Positions 8,474 through 16,648 of a stretch of DNA of 48,232 nucleotides are shown here, piece after piece. Position 1 is the first letter of the stretch. Every line of letters starts with the position of its first letter. Below the pieces are notes generated by a model. It was not told the DNA's origin, did no database searches, and saw only the letters and a list, made by a program, of their open reading frames with translations. Origin of the DNA: JOPF136 sp035541255 (GTDB lineage: Bacteria; Acidobacteriota; Terriglobia; Acidiferrales; UBA7541); assembly GCA_035541255.1 (NCBI GenBank), contig DATKNR010000070.1, positions 1 through 48,232 on the forward strand. Reading direction: 5' to 3'. The translations under genes and the position numbers were made by a program.

Positions 8474-9037
8474 TCAGTGAACCCACCAGATCATTTCTGC
8501 CGCCAGGATTGCAAACGCCGCTCCAGTCCCAGCCAGAGCCTGATATTCACGGTTCCGGCGATACAGACTCCAGGAGAACGGCTCGCGGGAAGCTCCCGAG
8601 CCGGAAGGCCGGCGAGGCCAGAATAGCGGTACGCGGCGTGCATATTCTTCAAATGCGGCGCCATATTCCGCAAGTAGTTCTTCTTCCTCGCGGCGCATCA
8701 CTCCCGGGTAAAACGTCGCTAGATACACCAGCGCGAGCGCTGCTGCAATCCACGAGGCTCCAGCCAGCAGAAATCCCGCCCCCAACAGCAGGCTGCCGGC
8801 ATACAGCGGATTGCGCGTCCAGGCGTACGGCCCGCTGACTGCGAGCGCCTCATGTTTGCGGAGGTGTCCCGCAGCCGCGGCACGAAGCAATAATCCCATC
8901 ATTGCCAGCGCGCCGCCGCAACCCAGCGTCAGGGGTGAAGGACGGGCCAGCAAGAAACAGGCGATGCCGAGCGGGTAGCCCATTCGCACCCGCCAGCGGG
9001 TCCGCCACGGCGGAGGGAGCGATTCGCCCGCGGTCAC
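8474..9037 (-). CDS. ICMT/PEMT-family membrane methyltransferase
   Basis: A small integral-membrane methyltransferase of the isoprenylcysteine carboxylmethyltransferase / phospholipid methyltransferase superfamily, 187 residues. It has about four hydrophobic segments. The family signature is in the second half: SGPYAWTRNPLYAGSLLLG, then EEELLAEYGAAFEEYARRVP, which form the SAM and cofactor-binding helices. I chose GTG 9037 because its GTGA overlaps the stop of the upstream heptosyltransferase, like the other junctions in this operon. An ATG eight codons earlier is possible. As the last gene of the LPS operon it may methylate a lipid or a glycolipid, but the substrate is unknown. Confidence 0.82.
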   Translation of the reverse strand: MTAGESLPPPWRTRWRVRMGYPLGIACFLLARPSPLTLGCGGALAMMGLLLRAAAAGHLRKHEALAVSGPYAWTRNPLYAGSLLLGAGFLLAGASWIAAALALVYLATFYPGVMRREEEELLAEYGAAFEEYARRVPLFWPRRPSGSGASREPFSWSLYRRNREYQALAGTGAAFAILAAEMIWWVH

Positions 9038-10101
9038 GACTGCGTAGCCTCGGCTCGGCACGCCACGGCAGCCAGACGGCGGACAACAGCTTCTTCCACC
9101 TGGTCAACGCTGATCGCCAGCATCGAAGGTGCGTGCGAACGCCCGCGGCTGTACGTGGTCTCCTCCGGGCGCGCATTTCGGACCACAATATCTTCGCGTG
9201 AATACGGTCCCGTTTGCACCGGATCAGTAGGCCCATAGAGGCCCACCACCGGGGTGCCAAGCGCCACGGAGAGGTGCAGCGGCCCGGTATCGCCGCCAAT
9301 GAACACTTGCGCCCCGCGAAGCGCAGCCATCAATTGCGGCAAATCCAACTCCACGAGGAGGGGAGCCGGCGTTCCGGCTGCGGCGAGCACGGATTCCGCC
9401 AGCGCGCGTTCGCCCGGCCCGTAGCTCACCACGCCCACCCACCCGAAGCGGGAGGCGAGCCTGCGATGCAGTTCTCCGAACCGTTCCGCTGGCCAGCATT
9501 TGGAAATCCAGCCGCCACCTGGACTGAGCATGTAGTAGGTGCTCACGCCGTGATCCCGCAGGATTTTCCGGACTCTGTCTTCCGCCTCAGCAGGCACTCG
9601 CAGCGGAAATTGTCCGCGTGCGCCACGCGCTCCCGCGGCTGGAGGCGCTCCCAACGCCGTGGAGAGCTCCAGATTCTTGTCGATCCGGTGGCCGTGTGCG
9701 GGAGTCACACGGCGCGTGTAGAAGAGTGATGCTCCCCCTTCACGCGCATACGCCCGGTCGAATCCCACTCGCACCGGGGCGCCGGAAAGCCACGCGAATA
9801 GTGCGGACTTGTACAGCCCCTGCACGTCCACCACACAGTCGAACCGCGCCTCACGCAAACGAGCGATGCCGCCCCGCAGTCCCTGCCAGCCTGCGCGCGG
9901 CACGGAAAATACCGCGTCCAGTCCTTCCACCTGGTCGAGCAGCGGACGCCACCGTTCATCCACCAGCCAGCCGATGTATTCCGAAGGATTGGCGGCGCGC
10001 AGCGCTGCGGCAACCGGCAGGGCGTGGATGATGTCGCCCAGTGAGCTGAGCCGGACGATCAGGATGCGACTCCACCCAGCAGCAATCGCGGGCGTTCTCA
10101 T
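9034..10101 (-). CDS. waaC: ADP-heptose:LPS heptosyltransferase I (WaaC-like, GT9)
   Basis: A glycosyltransferase family 9 enzyme that adds L-glycero-D-manno-heptose from ADP-heptose to the Kdo-lipid A core on the cytoplasmic face of the inner membrane. It has 355 residues. The N-terminal domain has ILIVRLSSLGDIIHALPVAA, typical of heptosyltransferase I. FDCVVDVQGLYKSALFAWLSG and VGFDRAYAREG match WaaC. The C-terminal nucleotide-sugar domain has LSPGGGWISKCWPAERFGEL and FIGGDTGPLHLSVALGTPVV followed by GLYGPTDP. The start overlaps the rfaE2 stop by 4 nt and the stop overlaps the methyltransferase GTG. WaaC versus another GT9 member is judged from the N-terminal motif and context. Confidence 0.87.
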   Translation of the reverse strand: MRTPAIAAGWSRILIVRLSSLGDIIHALPVAAALRAANPSEYIGWLVDERWRPLLDQVEGLDAVFSVPRAGWQGLRGGIARLREARFDCVVDVQGLYKSALFAWLSGAPVRVGFDRAYAREGGASLFYTRRVTPAHGHRIDKNLELSTALGAPPAAGARGARGQFPLRVPAEAEDRVRKILRDHGVSTYYMLSPGGGWISKCWPAERFGELHRRLASRFGWVGVVSYGPGERALAESVLAAAGTPAPLLVELDLPQLMAALRGAQVFIGGDTGPLHLSVALGTPVVGLYGPTDPVQTGPYSREDIVVRNARPEETTYSRGRSHAPSMLAISVDQVEEAVVRRLAAVACRAEATQS

Positions 10102-10592
10102 GGCAGTTGACCGGCTGCGCCGCGAATGCGCGAGAACAGATCCGACGTGGAGTGTCGTTTCGGATCGCCCACGATAGCCACGCGGATTCCCAGCCGTACG
10201 GCTGTGGCCCTCTCGGGGACGGTTTCCGTTGTGTAATCGGTGCCTTTGGCGTGCACATCCGGTCGAATGGCTTCGAGCAGCGCCTCCACGTTCAGTTCAG
10301 GAAAGATCACCACGCCGTCCACCACATCGAGTGCCGCCACCAGCTCGGCGCGGGCGCGTTCATCCAAAATCGGCCGCCCAGGTCCTTTCAACTGCCGCGC
10401 GCTGGAATCGGAGTTGATTCCGGCCACCAGGACGTCACCTTCGAGTTTGGCCGCCTGAAGGTAGCGCACATGTCCCACATGCAGCAGATCGAAGATCCCG
10501 TTGGCGAGGACAATAGTACGGCCATGTGCGCGAGCGGCCGCGAGCATGCCGCAGAGTACGTCCAGCGGGACGATTTTGTCGCGCGAATTCAC
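10098..10592 (-). CDS. rfaE2: D-glycero-beta-D-manno-heptose 1-phosphate adenylyltransferase (HldE C-domain type)
   Basis: A nucleotidyltransferase that adds AMP to heptose 1-phosphate to give ADP-D-glycero-heptose. It has 164 residues and corresponds to the C-terminal domain of E. coli HldE. The cytidylyltransferase fold is shown by VLANGIFDLLHVGHVRYL, where the HxGH motif binds the nucleotide, and by VLVAGINSDSSARQLKGPGR, RAELVAALDVVD and DVHAKGTDYTTET. The GTG start at 10592 overlaps the rfaE1 stop (GTGA), and the stop overlaps the waaC ATG. The kinase and adenylyltransferase functions are therefore split between two adjacent coupled genes rather than fused. Confidence 0.92.
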   Translation of the reverse strand: MNSRDKIVPLDVLCGMLAAARAHGRTIVLANGIFDLLHVGHVRYLQAAKLEGDVLVAGINSDSSARQLKGPGRPILDERARAELVAALDVVDGVVIFPELNVEALLEAIRPDVHAKGTDYTTETVPERATAVRLGIRVAIVGDPKRHSTSDLFSRIRGAAGQLP

Positions 10593-11680
10593 CGCGAGCG
10601 TCGCGCAGACCGCCTCAGAAGGCCTGCGGCGGGAGAAACTGCGCCCGCCGGCGCCGGGCAGGCCGCGGCTTGCCCGGTAATCTCGCCGCGAAGCGCCGCA
10701 AGCAGCTCTGCCTGACTGACGGTGGCCGTTCCCCGCTTCATCACCACGATTCCGCCGGCATAATTCGCGAGCCGCGCCGCCTCCAGATACGAGGCTCCCG
10801 CGGCCAGAGCCAGGGTGAACGTTGCAATCACAGTGTCCCCCGCGCCGGTTACATCCACGGCCTCCGGAGCGCCAAAAACAGGAATCTCTTCCGCCCGCCG
10901 GCCCGGCTCAAACAGTGCCATTCCGTCCTTCCCGCGCGTCACCAGCAACGCCTGCAGCCCCAGATGACGCATTGCGCGGTGGCCCAGCCGCTCGAGTGCT
11001 CCCCGATCTGCGCCAATCCGAGTGTGATACAGCGCTTCCAGCTCCGGTTCGTTGGGCGTTGCGGCAGTGACGCCGGCGCCGCGATAGTTCAGAAGCGCGT
11101 AGCGCGAATCGAGGGTCACCGGCGGCCGTCCGCGCAATCGCAGGCTGCGCACCAACGCGGGCGAGACGGCGCCAAAACCATAATCACTCGCCAGCACGGC
11201 GCCGGCTTTCCGCGCAAGTTGCCGAGCGCGCCGCGCCAGCCGATCGCGGGCATCCGCCGGAAACGTTGTTTGCGGTTCACGGTCCACGCGCAGCACCTGC
11301 TGGCGCGTCGTATGCGAAAATCCGGCGAGGTAACGCGTTTTGGTAGGCGTAGTCCAATGGCGAAGCACCTGGATACCTGCCACGCCAACGCCTTTCTTCC
11401 GGAAGTAATTCACCAAGGCGTTTCCGGAGGCGTCCTCCCCCACGGCCCCGAGTAACATCACCTGCGCCCCGAGATCGGCCAGATTATTGGCCGCGTTCGC
11501 GCCGCCACCCGGCACGAGCCTCGTTTCCGAATGGCGGAGAATCAGAACCGGTGCCTCACGCGAGACGCGCGTAATCTCCCCTCCCACGAACTCGTCCGCC
11601 ACAAGGTCCGCGAGCACCAGAACGCGCTGGCGGGAAAACGATTCGGTGAGTTCGATCAGGCGCACCAGGTCCGCGCTCAT
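10589..11680 (-). CDS. rfaE1: D-glycero-beta-D-manno-heptose-7-phosphate kinase (HldE N-domain type, PfkB family)
   Basis: A PfkB-family sugar kinase that phosphorylates heptose 7-phosphate at C1 in ADP-heptose synthesis, 363 residues. Family features are VLVLADLVADEFVGGEITRV at the start, VPGGGANAANNLADLGAQV, the substrate region KTRYLAGFSHTTRQQVLRVD, and the C-terminal ATP/catalytic motif VDVTGAGDTVIATFTLALAA containing the catalytic Asp. Its final 35 residues are Ala/Arg-rich and go beyond the kinase fold. It overlaps gmhB upstream and rfaE2 downstream by 4 nt each. The 1,7-bisphosphate product is the substrate of the GmhB encoded just upstream. Confidence 0.92.
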   Translation of the reverse strand: MSADLVRLIELTESFSRQRVLVLADLVADEFVGGEITRVSREAPVLILRHSETRLVPGGGANAANNLADLGAQVMLLGAVGEDASGNALVNYFRKKGVGVAGIQVLRHWTTPTKTRYLAGFSHTTRQQVLRVDREPQTTFPADARDRLARRARQLARKAGAVLASDYGFGAVSPALVRSLRLRGRPPVTLDSRYALLNYRGAGVTAATPNEPELEALYHTRIGADRGALERLGHRAMRHLGLQALLVTRGKDGMALFEPGRRAEEIPVFGAPEAVDVTGAGDTVIATFTLALAAGASYLEAARLANYAGGIVVMKRGTATVSQAELLAALRGEITGQAAACPAPAGAVSPAAGLLRRSARRSR

Positions 11681-12300
11681 CGCGCTCCCTCGGGAGTCAT
11701 GGTAGGCCGCTCAGCGGCTGGCGCCGTGGCATTCGCCGCTTCGCGCTGCAGGATGATGGTCACGGCGGCGCCCAGGTGATCAGCCACGAAATCCGGCTGA
11801 TTTTCCCACTCGCGTACATGCCACTCGTACTCGCCGCGGCCGTAGCCGGTCAGGACAAATATCGAATGGGCCCGGGCGTTACGGGCGAGATCCACGTCCG
11901 CCTTCCGGTCCCCCACCACCCAGGAGCCCGCAAGCGCCAGCGAGTGCTCGCGCGCCGCCCGCTCCAGCATTCCCGTGCGCGGTTTGCGGCACTCGCACCC
12001 TTCCTCAGTGCGGTGCGGACACGCGTAAAACGCGTCGATGCGCGCGCCGGAGACGGCAAGATCGTGCTGCATGCGCTCATGCACCTGCGCTATCAGCGAC
12101 TCCGGAAAATAGCCGCGCCCGGCCCCCGACTGATTCGTCACCACGATTACGGGAAATCCCGCGTCATTCAGCCGGCGAATGGCCTGCACCGCAAACGGAT
12201 AAATGTGCAGCCGGGAGATGTGGTTCAGATAGCCGACCTCTTCGCAGATGGTCCCGTCGCGATCCAGAAAGACGGCTCGGCGCAACGCACGGTCAGCCAC
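11677..12300 (-). CDS. gmhB: D-glycero-beta-D-manno-heptose 1,7-bisphosphate 7-phosphatase
   Basis: A HAD-superfamily phosphatase that removes the 7-phosphate before adenylylation. With the chosen start it has 207 residues. Motif I is VFLDRDGTI with the nucleophilic Asp. VVTNQSGAGRG is motif II, and WVVGDRKADVDLARNA is the acidic motif. The zinc-binding loop is visible as CPHRTEEGCECRKPRTG. I prefer GTG 12300 because it gives the family-typical N terminus (ADRALRRAVFLDRDG) and overlaps waaF by 8 nt. The ATG at 12360 would add 20 Arg/Gln-rich residues. The last 25 residues are an Ala/Glu/Pro tail. Confidence 0.9.
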   Translation of the reverse strand: MADRALRRAVFLDRDGTICEEVGYLNHISRLHIYPFAVQAIRRLNDAGFPVIVVTNQSGAGRGYFPESLIAQVHERMQHDLAVSGARIDAFYACPHRTEEGCECRKPRTGMLERAAREHSLALAGSWVVGDRKADVDLARNARAHSIFVLTGYGRGEYEWHVREWENQPDFVADHLGAAVTIILQREAANATAPAAERPTMTPEGAR

Positions 12301-13360
12301 GGGTCTCTGCTCCTCTCTCCGCTGCTGAAGCGGACTCCGCCAGCCGGCCGCGCACTGCATCCAGCACCATTTTGAGTTCCACGAATTTCATACAGCGATG
12401 GTCAATGGGACAGTGTCGCAGAAAACAGGGGCTACAGGCCACTTTTCGCTGCACCAGGGAAAGCTGCGGCGTCAGTGGCTTCGTGCCCTCGGGATCCGTG
12501 GGGCCGAACACCGCCACTACAGGCACGCCGACGGCCGCGGCCACGTGCATCGCGCCGGAATCGTTTCCCACAAACAACCCGCAGCGCGCCAGCAGAGCCG
12601 GAAGATCACCGATGGCGCTTCGCCCGATGAGGTTGATGACGCCCTGTCCCGCTCCCTGTTCCACCTCGGCGGCCACCGCCGCCTCCGATGCAGCCCCGAA
12701 CAGCAGCACCCGGGCGCCGTATTCGGCTACCAACAACCGCGCCAGTTCCGCATAACGATTCGCCGGCCAGCATTTCGCCGTGCCGTAAGCGGCGCCGGCG
12801 CCAAACGCCACGCGCACTCCTCCCCGCGGGCAACCGGCATCGCACAGGAATTTCTCCGCTCGCGCCAGGGATGCCTCGTTAACGCGGACTTGGATGGGAC
12901 CGACTTCCGGCAACGCGTCAATCCAGCCGGCGCGGCGCAGCAATTCCAGGTAATAGTTCGATTCGTGCGCGGGAATTTCACCTGCCGTCGGTACAGGAAT
13001 TGCCCGGGTCAGCAGCGGGCCGCGCCCATCTCGGGCGTATCCGATGCGCTCTGGAATACCGGTCCGCCAGGCGATCCAAGCGGCTTCAAATGCATTTTGA
13101 AACAGCACGGCGGACTCGAATCGTTCCGCCCGAAGTTCCCGCGCCAGCCGCTCCAGCCCGAAGGGTCCCCGGTGCCGCCCGCGGTGGTCAAACGCAATCA
13201 GCCGGTCCACAAGGCCCTGGTCGCGATACAGATCCGCCACCCACGGACGCGCCAGCACGCAGATCTCGGCTTCTGGCCGGCGCGCGCGAATCGCAGCGAG
13301 CGCCGGGATGCAAAGGATGGCGTCGCCCACCCAGTTTGTGGCTCGGACCAGCAGCTTCAC
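12293..13360 (-). CDS. waaF: ADP-heptose:LPS heptosyltransferase II (WaaF-like, GT9)
   Basis: The second inner-core heptosyltransferase, 355 residues, GT9 family. The N terminus MKLLVRATNWVGDAILCIPA is the diagnostic WaaF motif. It continues with AVLFQNAFEAAWIAWRTGIP and RIGYARDGRG. The C-terminal domain has AFGAGAAYGTAKCWPANRYA and FVGNDSGAMHVAAAVGVPVV with VFGPTDP. A Cys-rich stretch near the end (CSPCFLRHCPIDHRCM) is typical of WaaF. The GTG start at 13360 overlaps the waaA-lpxK stop as GTGA. It acts after WaaC although it is encoded before it. Confidence 0.92.
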   Translation of the reverse strand: MKLLVRATNWVGDAILCIPALAAIRARRPEAEICVLARPWVADLYRDQGLVDRLIAFDHRGRHRGPFGLERLARELRAERFESAVLFQNAFEAAWIAWRTGIPERIGYARDGRGPLLTRAIPVPTAGEIPAHESNYYLELLRRAGWIDALPEVGPIQVRVNEASLARAEKFLCDAGCPRGGVRVAFGAGAAYGTAKCWPANRYAELARLLVAEYGARVLLFGAASEAAVAAEVEQGAGQGVINLIGRSAIGDLPALLARCGLFVGNDSGAMHVAAAVGVPVVAVFGPTDPEGTKPLTPQLSLVQRKVACSPCFLRHCPIDHRCMKFVELKMVLDAVRGRLAESASAAERGAETRG

Positions 13361-15756
13361 GCCGCAACTCCACGGCGTTGGGCCGCGATCCGAAGAATCT
13401 CTGCGTAGAGAGAATCCTCCTCAGCAGGCACCAGCCGGATGCGGCAGGCATATAGTGGCAGCCCATTGGATAGCTCCGGAGGAAGATTTCGCGCGTCTTT
13501 CTCCGTGCACAGCAGCGCTGTGCCGCCGGACTCCCTCGCGGCGCGCTCCACAGCGGCGATGTCCTCAGCGGTATAGCGATGATGATCCGGAAATGATTTT
13601 TCCCCCACCACGGTCCCATGCAGGTTTCCGGACCATCGTCGCAGGTCGGAAAAAAACGCGTCGGGATTGCCGATGCCGCAAAACGCGAAATACCGCGGCC
13701 GGCCATTGGACGAAGCCGCTTTCGCAACCTGCTCGCCGCCTGAATTCGCCCGCTGCGAGAGCGAAACCAGTTCGTCCCATACGGTCGTGGCGTAATAAAT
13801 CGGCGCTTCGGAATAGCGACGCAGCGCCGCCTCCAACCCCGGCGTGCGCCGCGCTCGCGTAATCACCAAAATGTCGGCCCGGCGGAGCGCGGTCCGGGGT
13901 TCGCGCGCTCGGCCGGCCGGAAGCAGCCGGCCGCCGAACGGGTCCATGGCATCCACGAGTACGACGTCCACATCTCGATGCAATTGCAAGTGCTGGAAGC
14001 CGTCGTCCAACACGAACCATTCCACGCCGCGCGCCACAAGCGGCTGAGCTGCCGCATAGCGGTCGCTTCCCAAGCCAATCGGAACTTTGCCCGCCAATTG
14101 GGAGCGCAGCAATTCCGGCTCGTCCGCCGATCCCGATTCCCTGTCCCCTTCCCGGGAGCCGCTGACGGCTGACCCTCGCCCGAATCCCCGGTAGCCGCGC
14201 GAAAGAATCGCCGCGCTCCGGCCGTCGCGTTGAATGCGGCCGGCCAGCCAGGCCACAAACGGCGTCTTGCCCGTGCCGCCGACGGTCAGATTCCCCACGC
14301 TGATCACTGTGGCCGGCAGCCGTCGCGATCGCAGCATGCCGTGGCGGTATGCCGAAGCGCGCAACCCCGCTGCCAGTCCGTAGACTGGCGAGAGAGGCAG
14401 CAAAGCCGTGCGCAACAAGGGACGTCTCCGTTCGGCATGAGGATGCGATTCCGCCAGCGCGTCTGCTAGTCGCTCCACCGTGCGTTCCGTGGCTCCTTGA
14501 TTGCGCTCCACCAGCCGGCGGGCGGCATTCCCCATCGTTGTTCGCCGCACTTCGTCGGCCAGCAGGTCGAGCCATGCCCGCCCCAATTCCTCCCCATTGG
14601 CAACCTGCACCGCCGCGCCCGCCCCGCGAAATTCCTCCGACATCTGCCGAAAGTTCTCCATGTGGGGGCCGAAAATCGGTACCTTCGCGAAGATGGCGGG
14701 CTCCAGAATATTATGGCCGCCGGCGGGAGCCAGGGAGCCTCCCACAAACACTGCGGCCGCGGAACGGTAGAGCGCAGCCAGCTCGCCCACGCTGTCCAGC
14801 AAAAGGACGTCCACCCCTTCGGGAAAGGGCGCGGAGAGATTCGCCATCGATCTCCGCAGGCACCGAAAGCCCGTTCGTGTCACCACCTCTGCCGCTGCGT
14901 CGAACCGGTCCGGTTTCCGTGGCGCAAGGACCAGCAGGGCATTCGGATGCCGGGCCCGCACCGCGGCAAACGCATCGAGCACCGCCTCCTCTTCCCCGGC
15001 CAGCACGCTGCCCGCCACCAGCACCGGAGCGCGATTCCCTGCCGCGGCTTTGAGCCATTCCGCCAGGGCGCCCGGAGCAGGGGGTGCGATGTCATATTTC
15101 AGATTCCCTTTCACCTCGATTCGCGCCTCCGGTGCGCCCAGCTCCCGAAGCCGCTGCGCATCGGCTTCGCTCTGCATCAGGAAGAGTCGCGCGTCCGCCA
15201 GCACGCGCCGGTAGAATTTCCCGCCCAGCCACCGCCAGCGCTGCGAGCGTGCATACGATCGTTCCGAAATGCGGCCGTTCACGAACACAACGGGTACTCC
15301 ACGGCTCCGCGCGCAGCGCAAGAAGTTGGGCCAGATTTCCGTCTCAACCACTACGGCAATCCCGGGCCGAATGGCTCGAAACGCGCGGCGCACGGGATAC
15401 GGCCAGTCCAACGGAAAGTAAAGTACGGCATCCACGAGCGCCGGCTGCGCCAGCCGCTCTCGCGCCAGCGCTTGGCCCGTGGATGTCGTCGTGGAGAGAA
15501 CCAGCCGGCGGCCCGGAAATCCCTCGCGGAGCCGCCGCACCAGCGGTATCGCGGCGAGCACTTCTCCCACAGACACTGCGTGAACCCAGATCGCTGCTTC
15601 GCTTCCCGTGGCCGCCGCGCGAAGGGAAGCCGGATAAAACCCCAGCCGCTCGGCAAGGCCGTGGAAGTACCTGCCTCGCCACAACCAAAGCACGGCAAAG
15701 TACGGAAGCAACAGAATTGCTCCCAGTGCCGTCAGAGTCGTATAGAGAAAATACAT
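13357..15756 (-). CDS. waaA-lpxK: Fused Kdo transferase (WaaA/KdtA) and tetraacyldisaccharide 4'-kinase (LpxK)
   Basis: One uninterrupted 799-residue frame joins two lipid A enzymes. Residues 1-440 are WaaA: an N-terminal membrane anchor (MYFLYTTLTALGAILLLPYF), the acceptor-site stretch GLAERLGFYP with the likely catalytic Glu36, then VHAVSVGEVLAAIPL, VETEIWPNFL, VNGRIS and GGSLAPAGGHNILEPAIF. Residues about 450-799 are LpxK: ISVGNLTVGGTGKTP (Walker A, 485-499), AILSRGYRGFGRG, FVLDDGFQHLQLHRD (581-594) and LCTEKDARNL (749-758). No stop, frameshift or spare start is seen at the junction, so I regard it as a true fusion. LpxK phosphorylates the lipid A precursor and WaaA then adds Kdo, so the domain order is opposite to the reaction order. 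It heads the LPS operon. Confidence 0.94.
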   Translation of the reverse strand: MYFLYTTLTALGAILLLPYFAVLWLWRGRYFHGLAERLGFYPASLRAAATGSEAAIWVHAVSVGEVLAAIPLVRRLREGFPGRRLVLSTTTSTGQALARERLAQPALVDAVLYFPLDWPYPVRRAFRAIRPGIAVVVETEIWPNFLRCARSRGVPVVFVNGRISERSYARSQRWRWLGGKFYRRVLADARLFLMQSEADAQRLRELGAPEARIEVKGNLKYDIAPPAPGALAEWLKAAAGNRAPVLVAGSVLAGEEEAVLDAFAAVRARHPNALLVLAPRKPDRFDAAAEVVTRTGFRCLRRSMANLSAPFPEGVDVLLLDSVGELAALYRSAAAVFVGGSLAPAGGHNILEPAIFAKVPIFGPHMENFRQMSEEFRGAGAAVQVANGEELGRAWLDLLADEVRRTTMGNAARRLVERNQGATERTVERLADALAESHPHAERRRPLLRTALLPLSPVYGLAAGLRASAYRHGMLRSRRLPATVISVGNLTVGGTGKTPFVAWLAGRIQRDGRSAAILSRGYRGFGRGSAVSGSREGDRESGSADEPELLRSQLAGKVPIGLGSDRYAAAQPLVARGVEWFVLDDGFQHLQLHRDVDVVLVDAMDPFGGRLLPAGRAREPRTALRRADILVITRARRTPGLEAALRRYSEAPIYYATTVWDELVSLSQRANSGGEQVAKAASSNGRPRYFAFCGIGNPDAFFSDLRRWSGNLHGTVVGEKSFPDHHRYTAEDIAAVERAARESGGTALLCTEKDARNLPPELSNGLPLYACRIRLVPAEEDSLYAEILRIAAQRRGVAA

Positions 15757-15814
15757 CGGAAGACGCGCGCGGCCAGGCCATGCTTCTCCCGGCGCGGGCC
15801 GCCACGCATTCCGC

Positions 15815-15824
15815 TATTATAGTG
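15815..15824. promoter_or_regulatory. Overlapping divergent -10 elements for the LPS operon and a secreted protein
   Basis: TATTATAGTG lies in the 102-bp gap between waaA-lpxK (-) and the gene at 15859 (+). Leftward it contains a perfect TATAAT (15821-15816), 59 nt before the waaA ATG. Rightward it contains TATAGT (15818-15823), 35 nt before the ATG at 15859. The two polymerases would compete for the same bases. No strong -35 boxes are seen. Confidence 0.42.
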
Positions 15825-15858
15825 TCCGCCGGTCTCCGGACGGAGAAGGCATTCGCGG

Positions 15859-16533
15859 ATGGGCTTACACATCAAACGGTGGGCAAGTGTCAGGGCCGCC
15901 GCGACCCTGGCGCTTTTGTCCGTTCTGCAAGCGGCTCCCGCCCGCTCCGCCAGGCAGGCTCCTTCCTCCCCGCCCATCGACCCGGCCGCATTGCCTGCGC
16001 GCGATTCCCATCAGGGGCTGTTGATTGCCGCCGACCCCTACCTCTCTGGCGGTCGAAGCGAGCAAAAATTCGGTAAGAAGAATCCATATGCGGTTGGCCT
16101 GCTAGCCATCGAAGTCTATGCAAGAAACGATACAGACAATCCCCTGTCGATCAATCTGGACACCATCGAGCTGCAGATTGCCATTCCCGGCCAGCCGCGT
16201 CAGCACCTGGAATCACTGACGGCGGAGGAAGTCGCCCAACGGATTGTGTTGCCGAACGGCCCGGCCCCCCGCGGGCGGCGCGGCCCGATTCCCGGAGTTG
16301 GCGGCGGAAAAACCAAAGAAGTGGCAAAAAAGCAGGACGAGCTGAAATCCCTCATGCTCCCGGGCGATATGGTCGGCCCGCATAACACCGTCCACGGGTT
16401 CGTAATCTTTGATATCGACGGACACTTTGAAGACGTTCAAAAGGCCACCCTGTATGTCCCGGATGTGAGCAAATACGGGTCCCACGAAAAGTTGTTCTTC
16501 TTCGAAATCGATCTGCGGCCGGCCACCCAGTAA
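15859..16533 (+). CDS. Secreted conserved hypothetical protein
   Basis: I do not recognise a named family. The 224-residue protein has an N-terminal signal peptide (basic start, then TLALLSVLQAAPARSA) and so is exported to the periplasm or beyond. After a Pro-rich linker the mature part reads like one beta-rich domain: YAVGLLAIEVYARNDTDNPL, INLDTIELQIAIPGQ, a Gly/Pro/Arg-rich loop (PRGRRGPIPGVGGG), then VHGFVIFDIDGHFEDVQKA and FFFEIDLRPA. This resembles proteins that describe additive beta-sandwich folds (DUF4352-like), but the match is not firm. It diverges from the LPS operon and is followed by pcrA after 115 bp. Confidence 0.72.
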   Translation: MGLHIKRWASVRAAATLALLSVLQAAPARSARQAPSSPPIDPAALPARDSHQGLLIAADPYLSGGRSEQKFGKKNPYAVGLLAIEVYARNDTDNPLSINLDTIELQIAIPGQPRQHLESLTAEEVAQRIVLPNGPAPRGRRGPIPGVGGGKTKEVAKKQDELKSLMLPGDMVGPHNTVHGFVIFDIDGHFEDVQKATLYVPDVSKYGSHEKLFFFEIDLRPATQ

Positions 16534-16566
16534 GTGTCGCCCCCGGACACACGGCCCGCCGGCGGG
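16534..16566 (+). other. GC-rich inverted repeats between the secreted protein and pcrA
   Basis: GTGTC (16534-16538) pairs with GACAC (16546-16550), and a perfect 12-bp palindrome CCCGCCGGCGGG follows at 16555-16566. There is no T-tract, so these are weak evidence for a terminator. Confidence 0.25.
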
Positions 16567-16587
16567 AGCCGGTGTCGGTTCCGCGGT

Positions 16588-16616
16588 TTGCCCCGCTTCA
16601 TTGCGTCGAATACAAT
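16588..16616 (+). promoter_or_regulatory. Candidate sigma-70 promoter of pcrA
   Basis: TTGCCC (16588-16593), a 17-nt spacer and TACAAT (16611-16616) form a well-spaced promoter 32 nt before the chosen ATG at 16649. This supports that start over the upstream codon at 16601, which would lie before the predicted transcription start. Confidence 0.5.
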
Positions 16617-16648
16617 TCTTCTCTTCGCATGGAGCCGACTCGCTTCTC

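Noticed and set aside
13357..15756. Two separate genes waaA and lpxK joined by a missed stop
   Set aside because: The frame is continuous across the linker (about 430-480) with no start codon plus ribosome-binding site for a separate LpxK, so fusion is the simpler reading.
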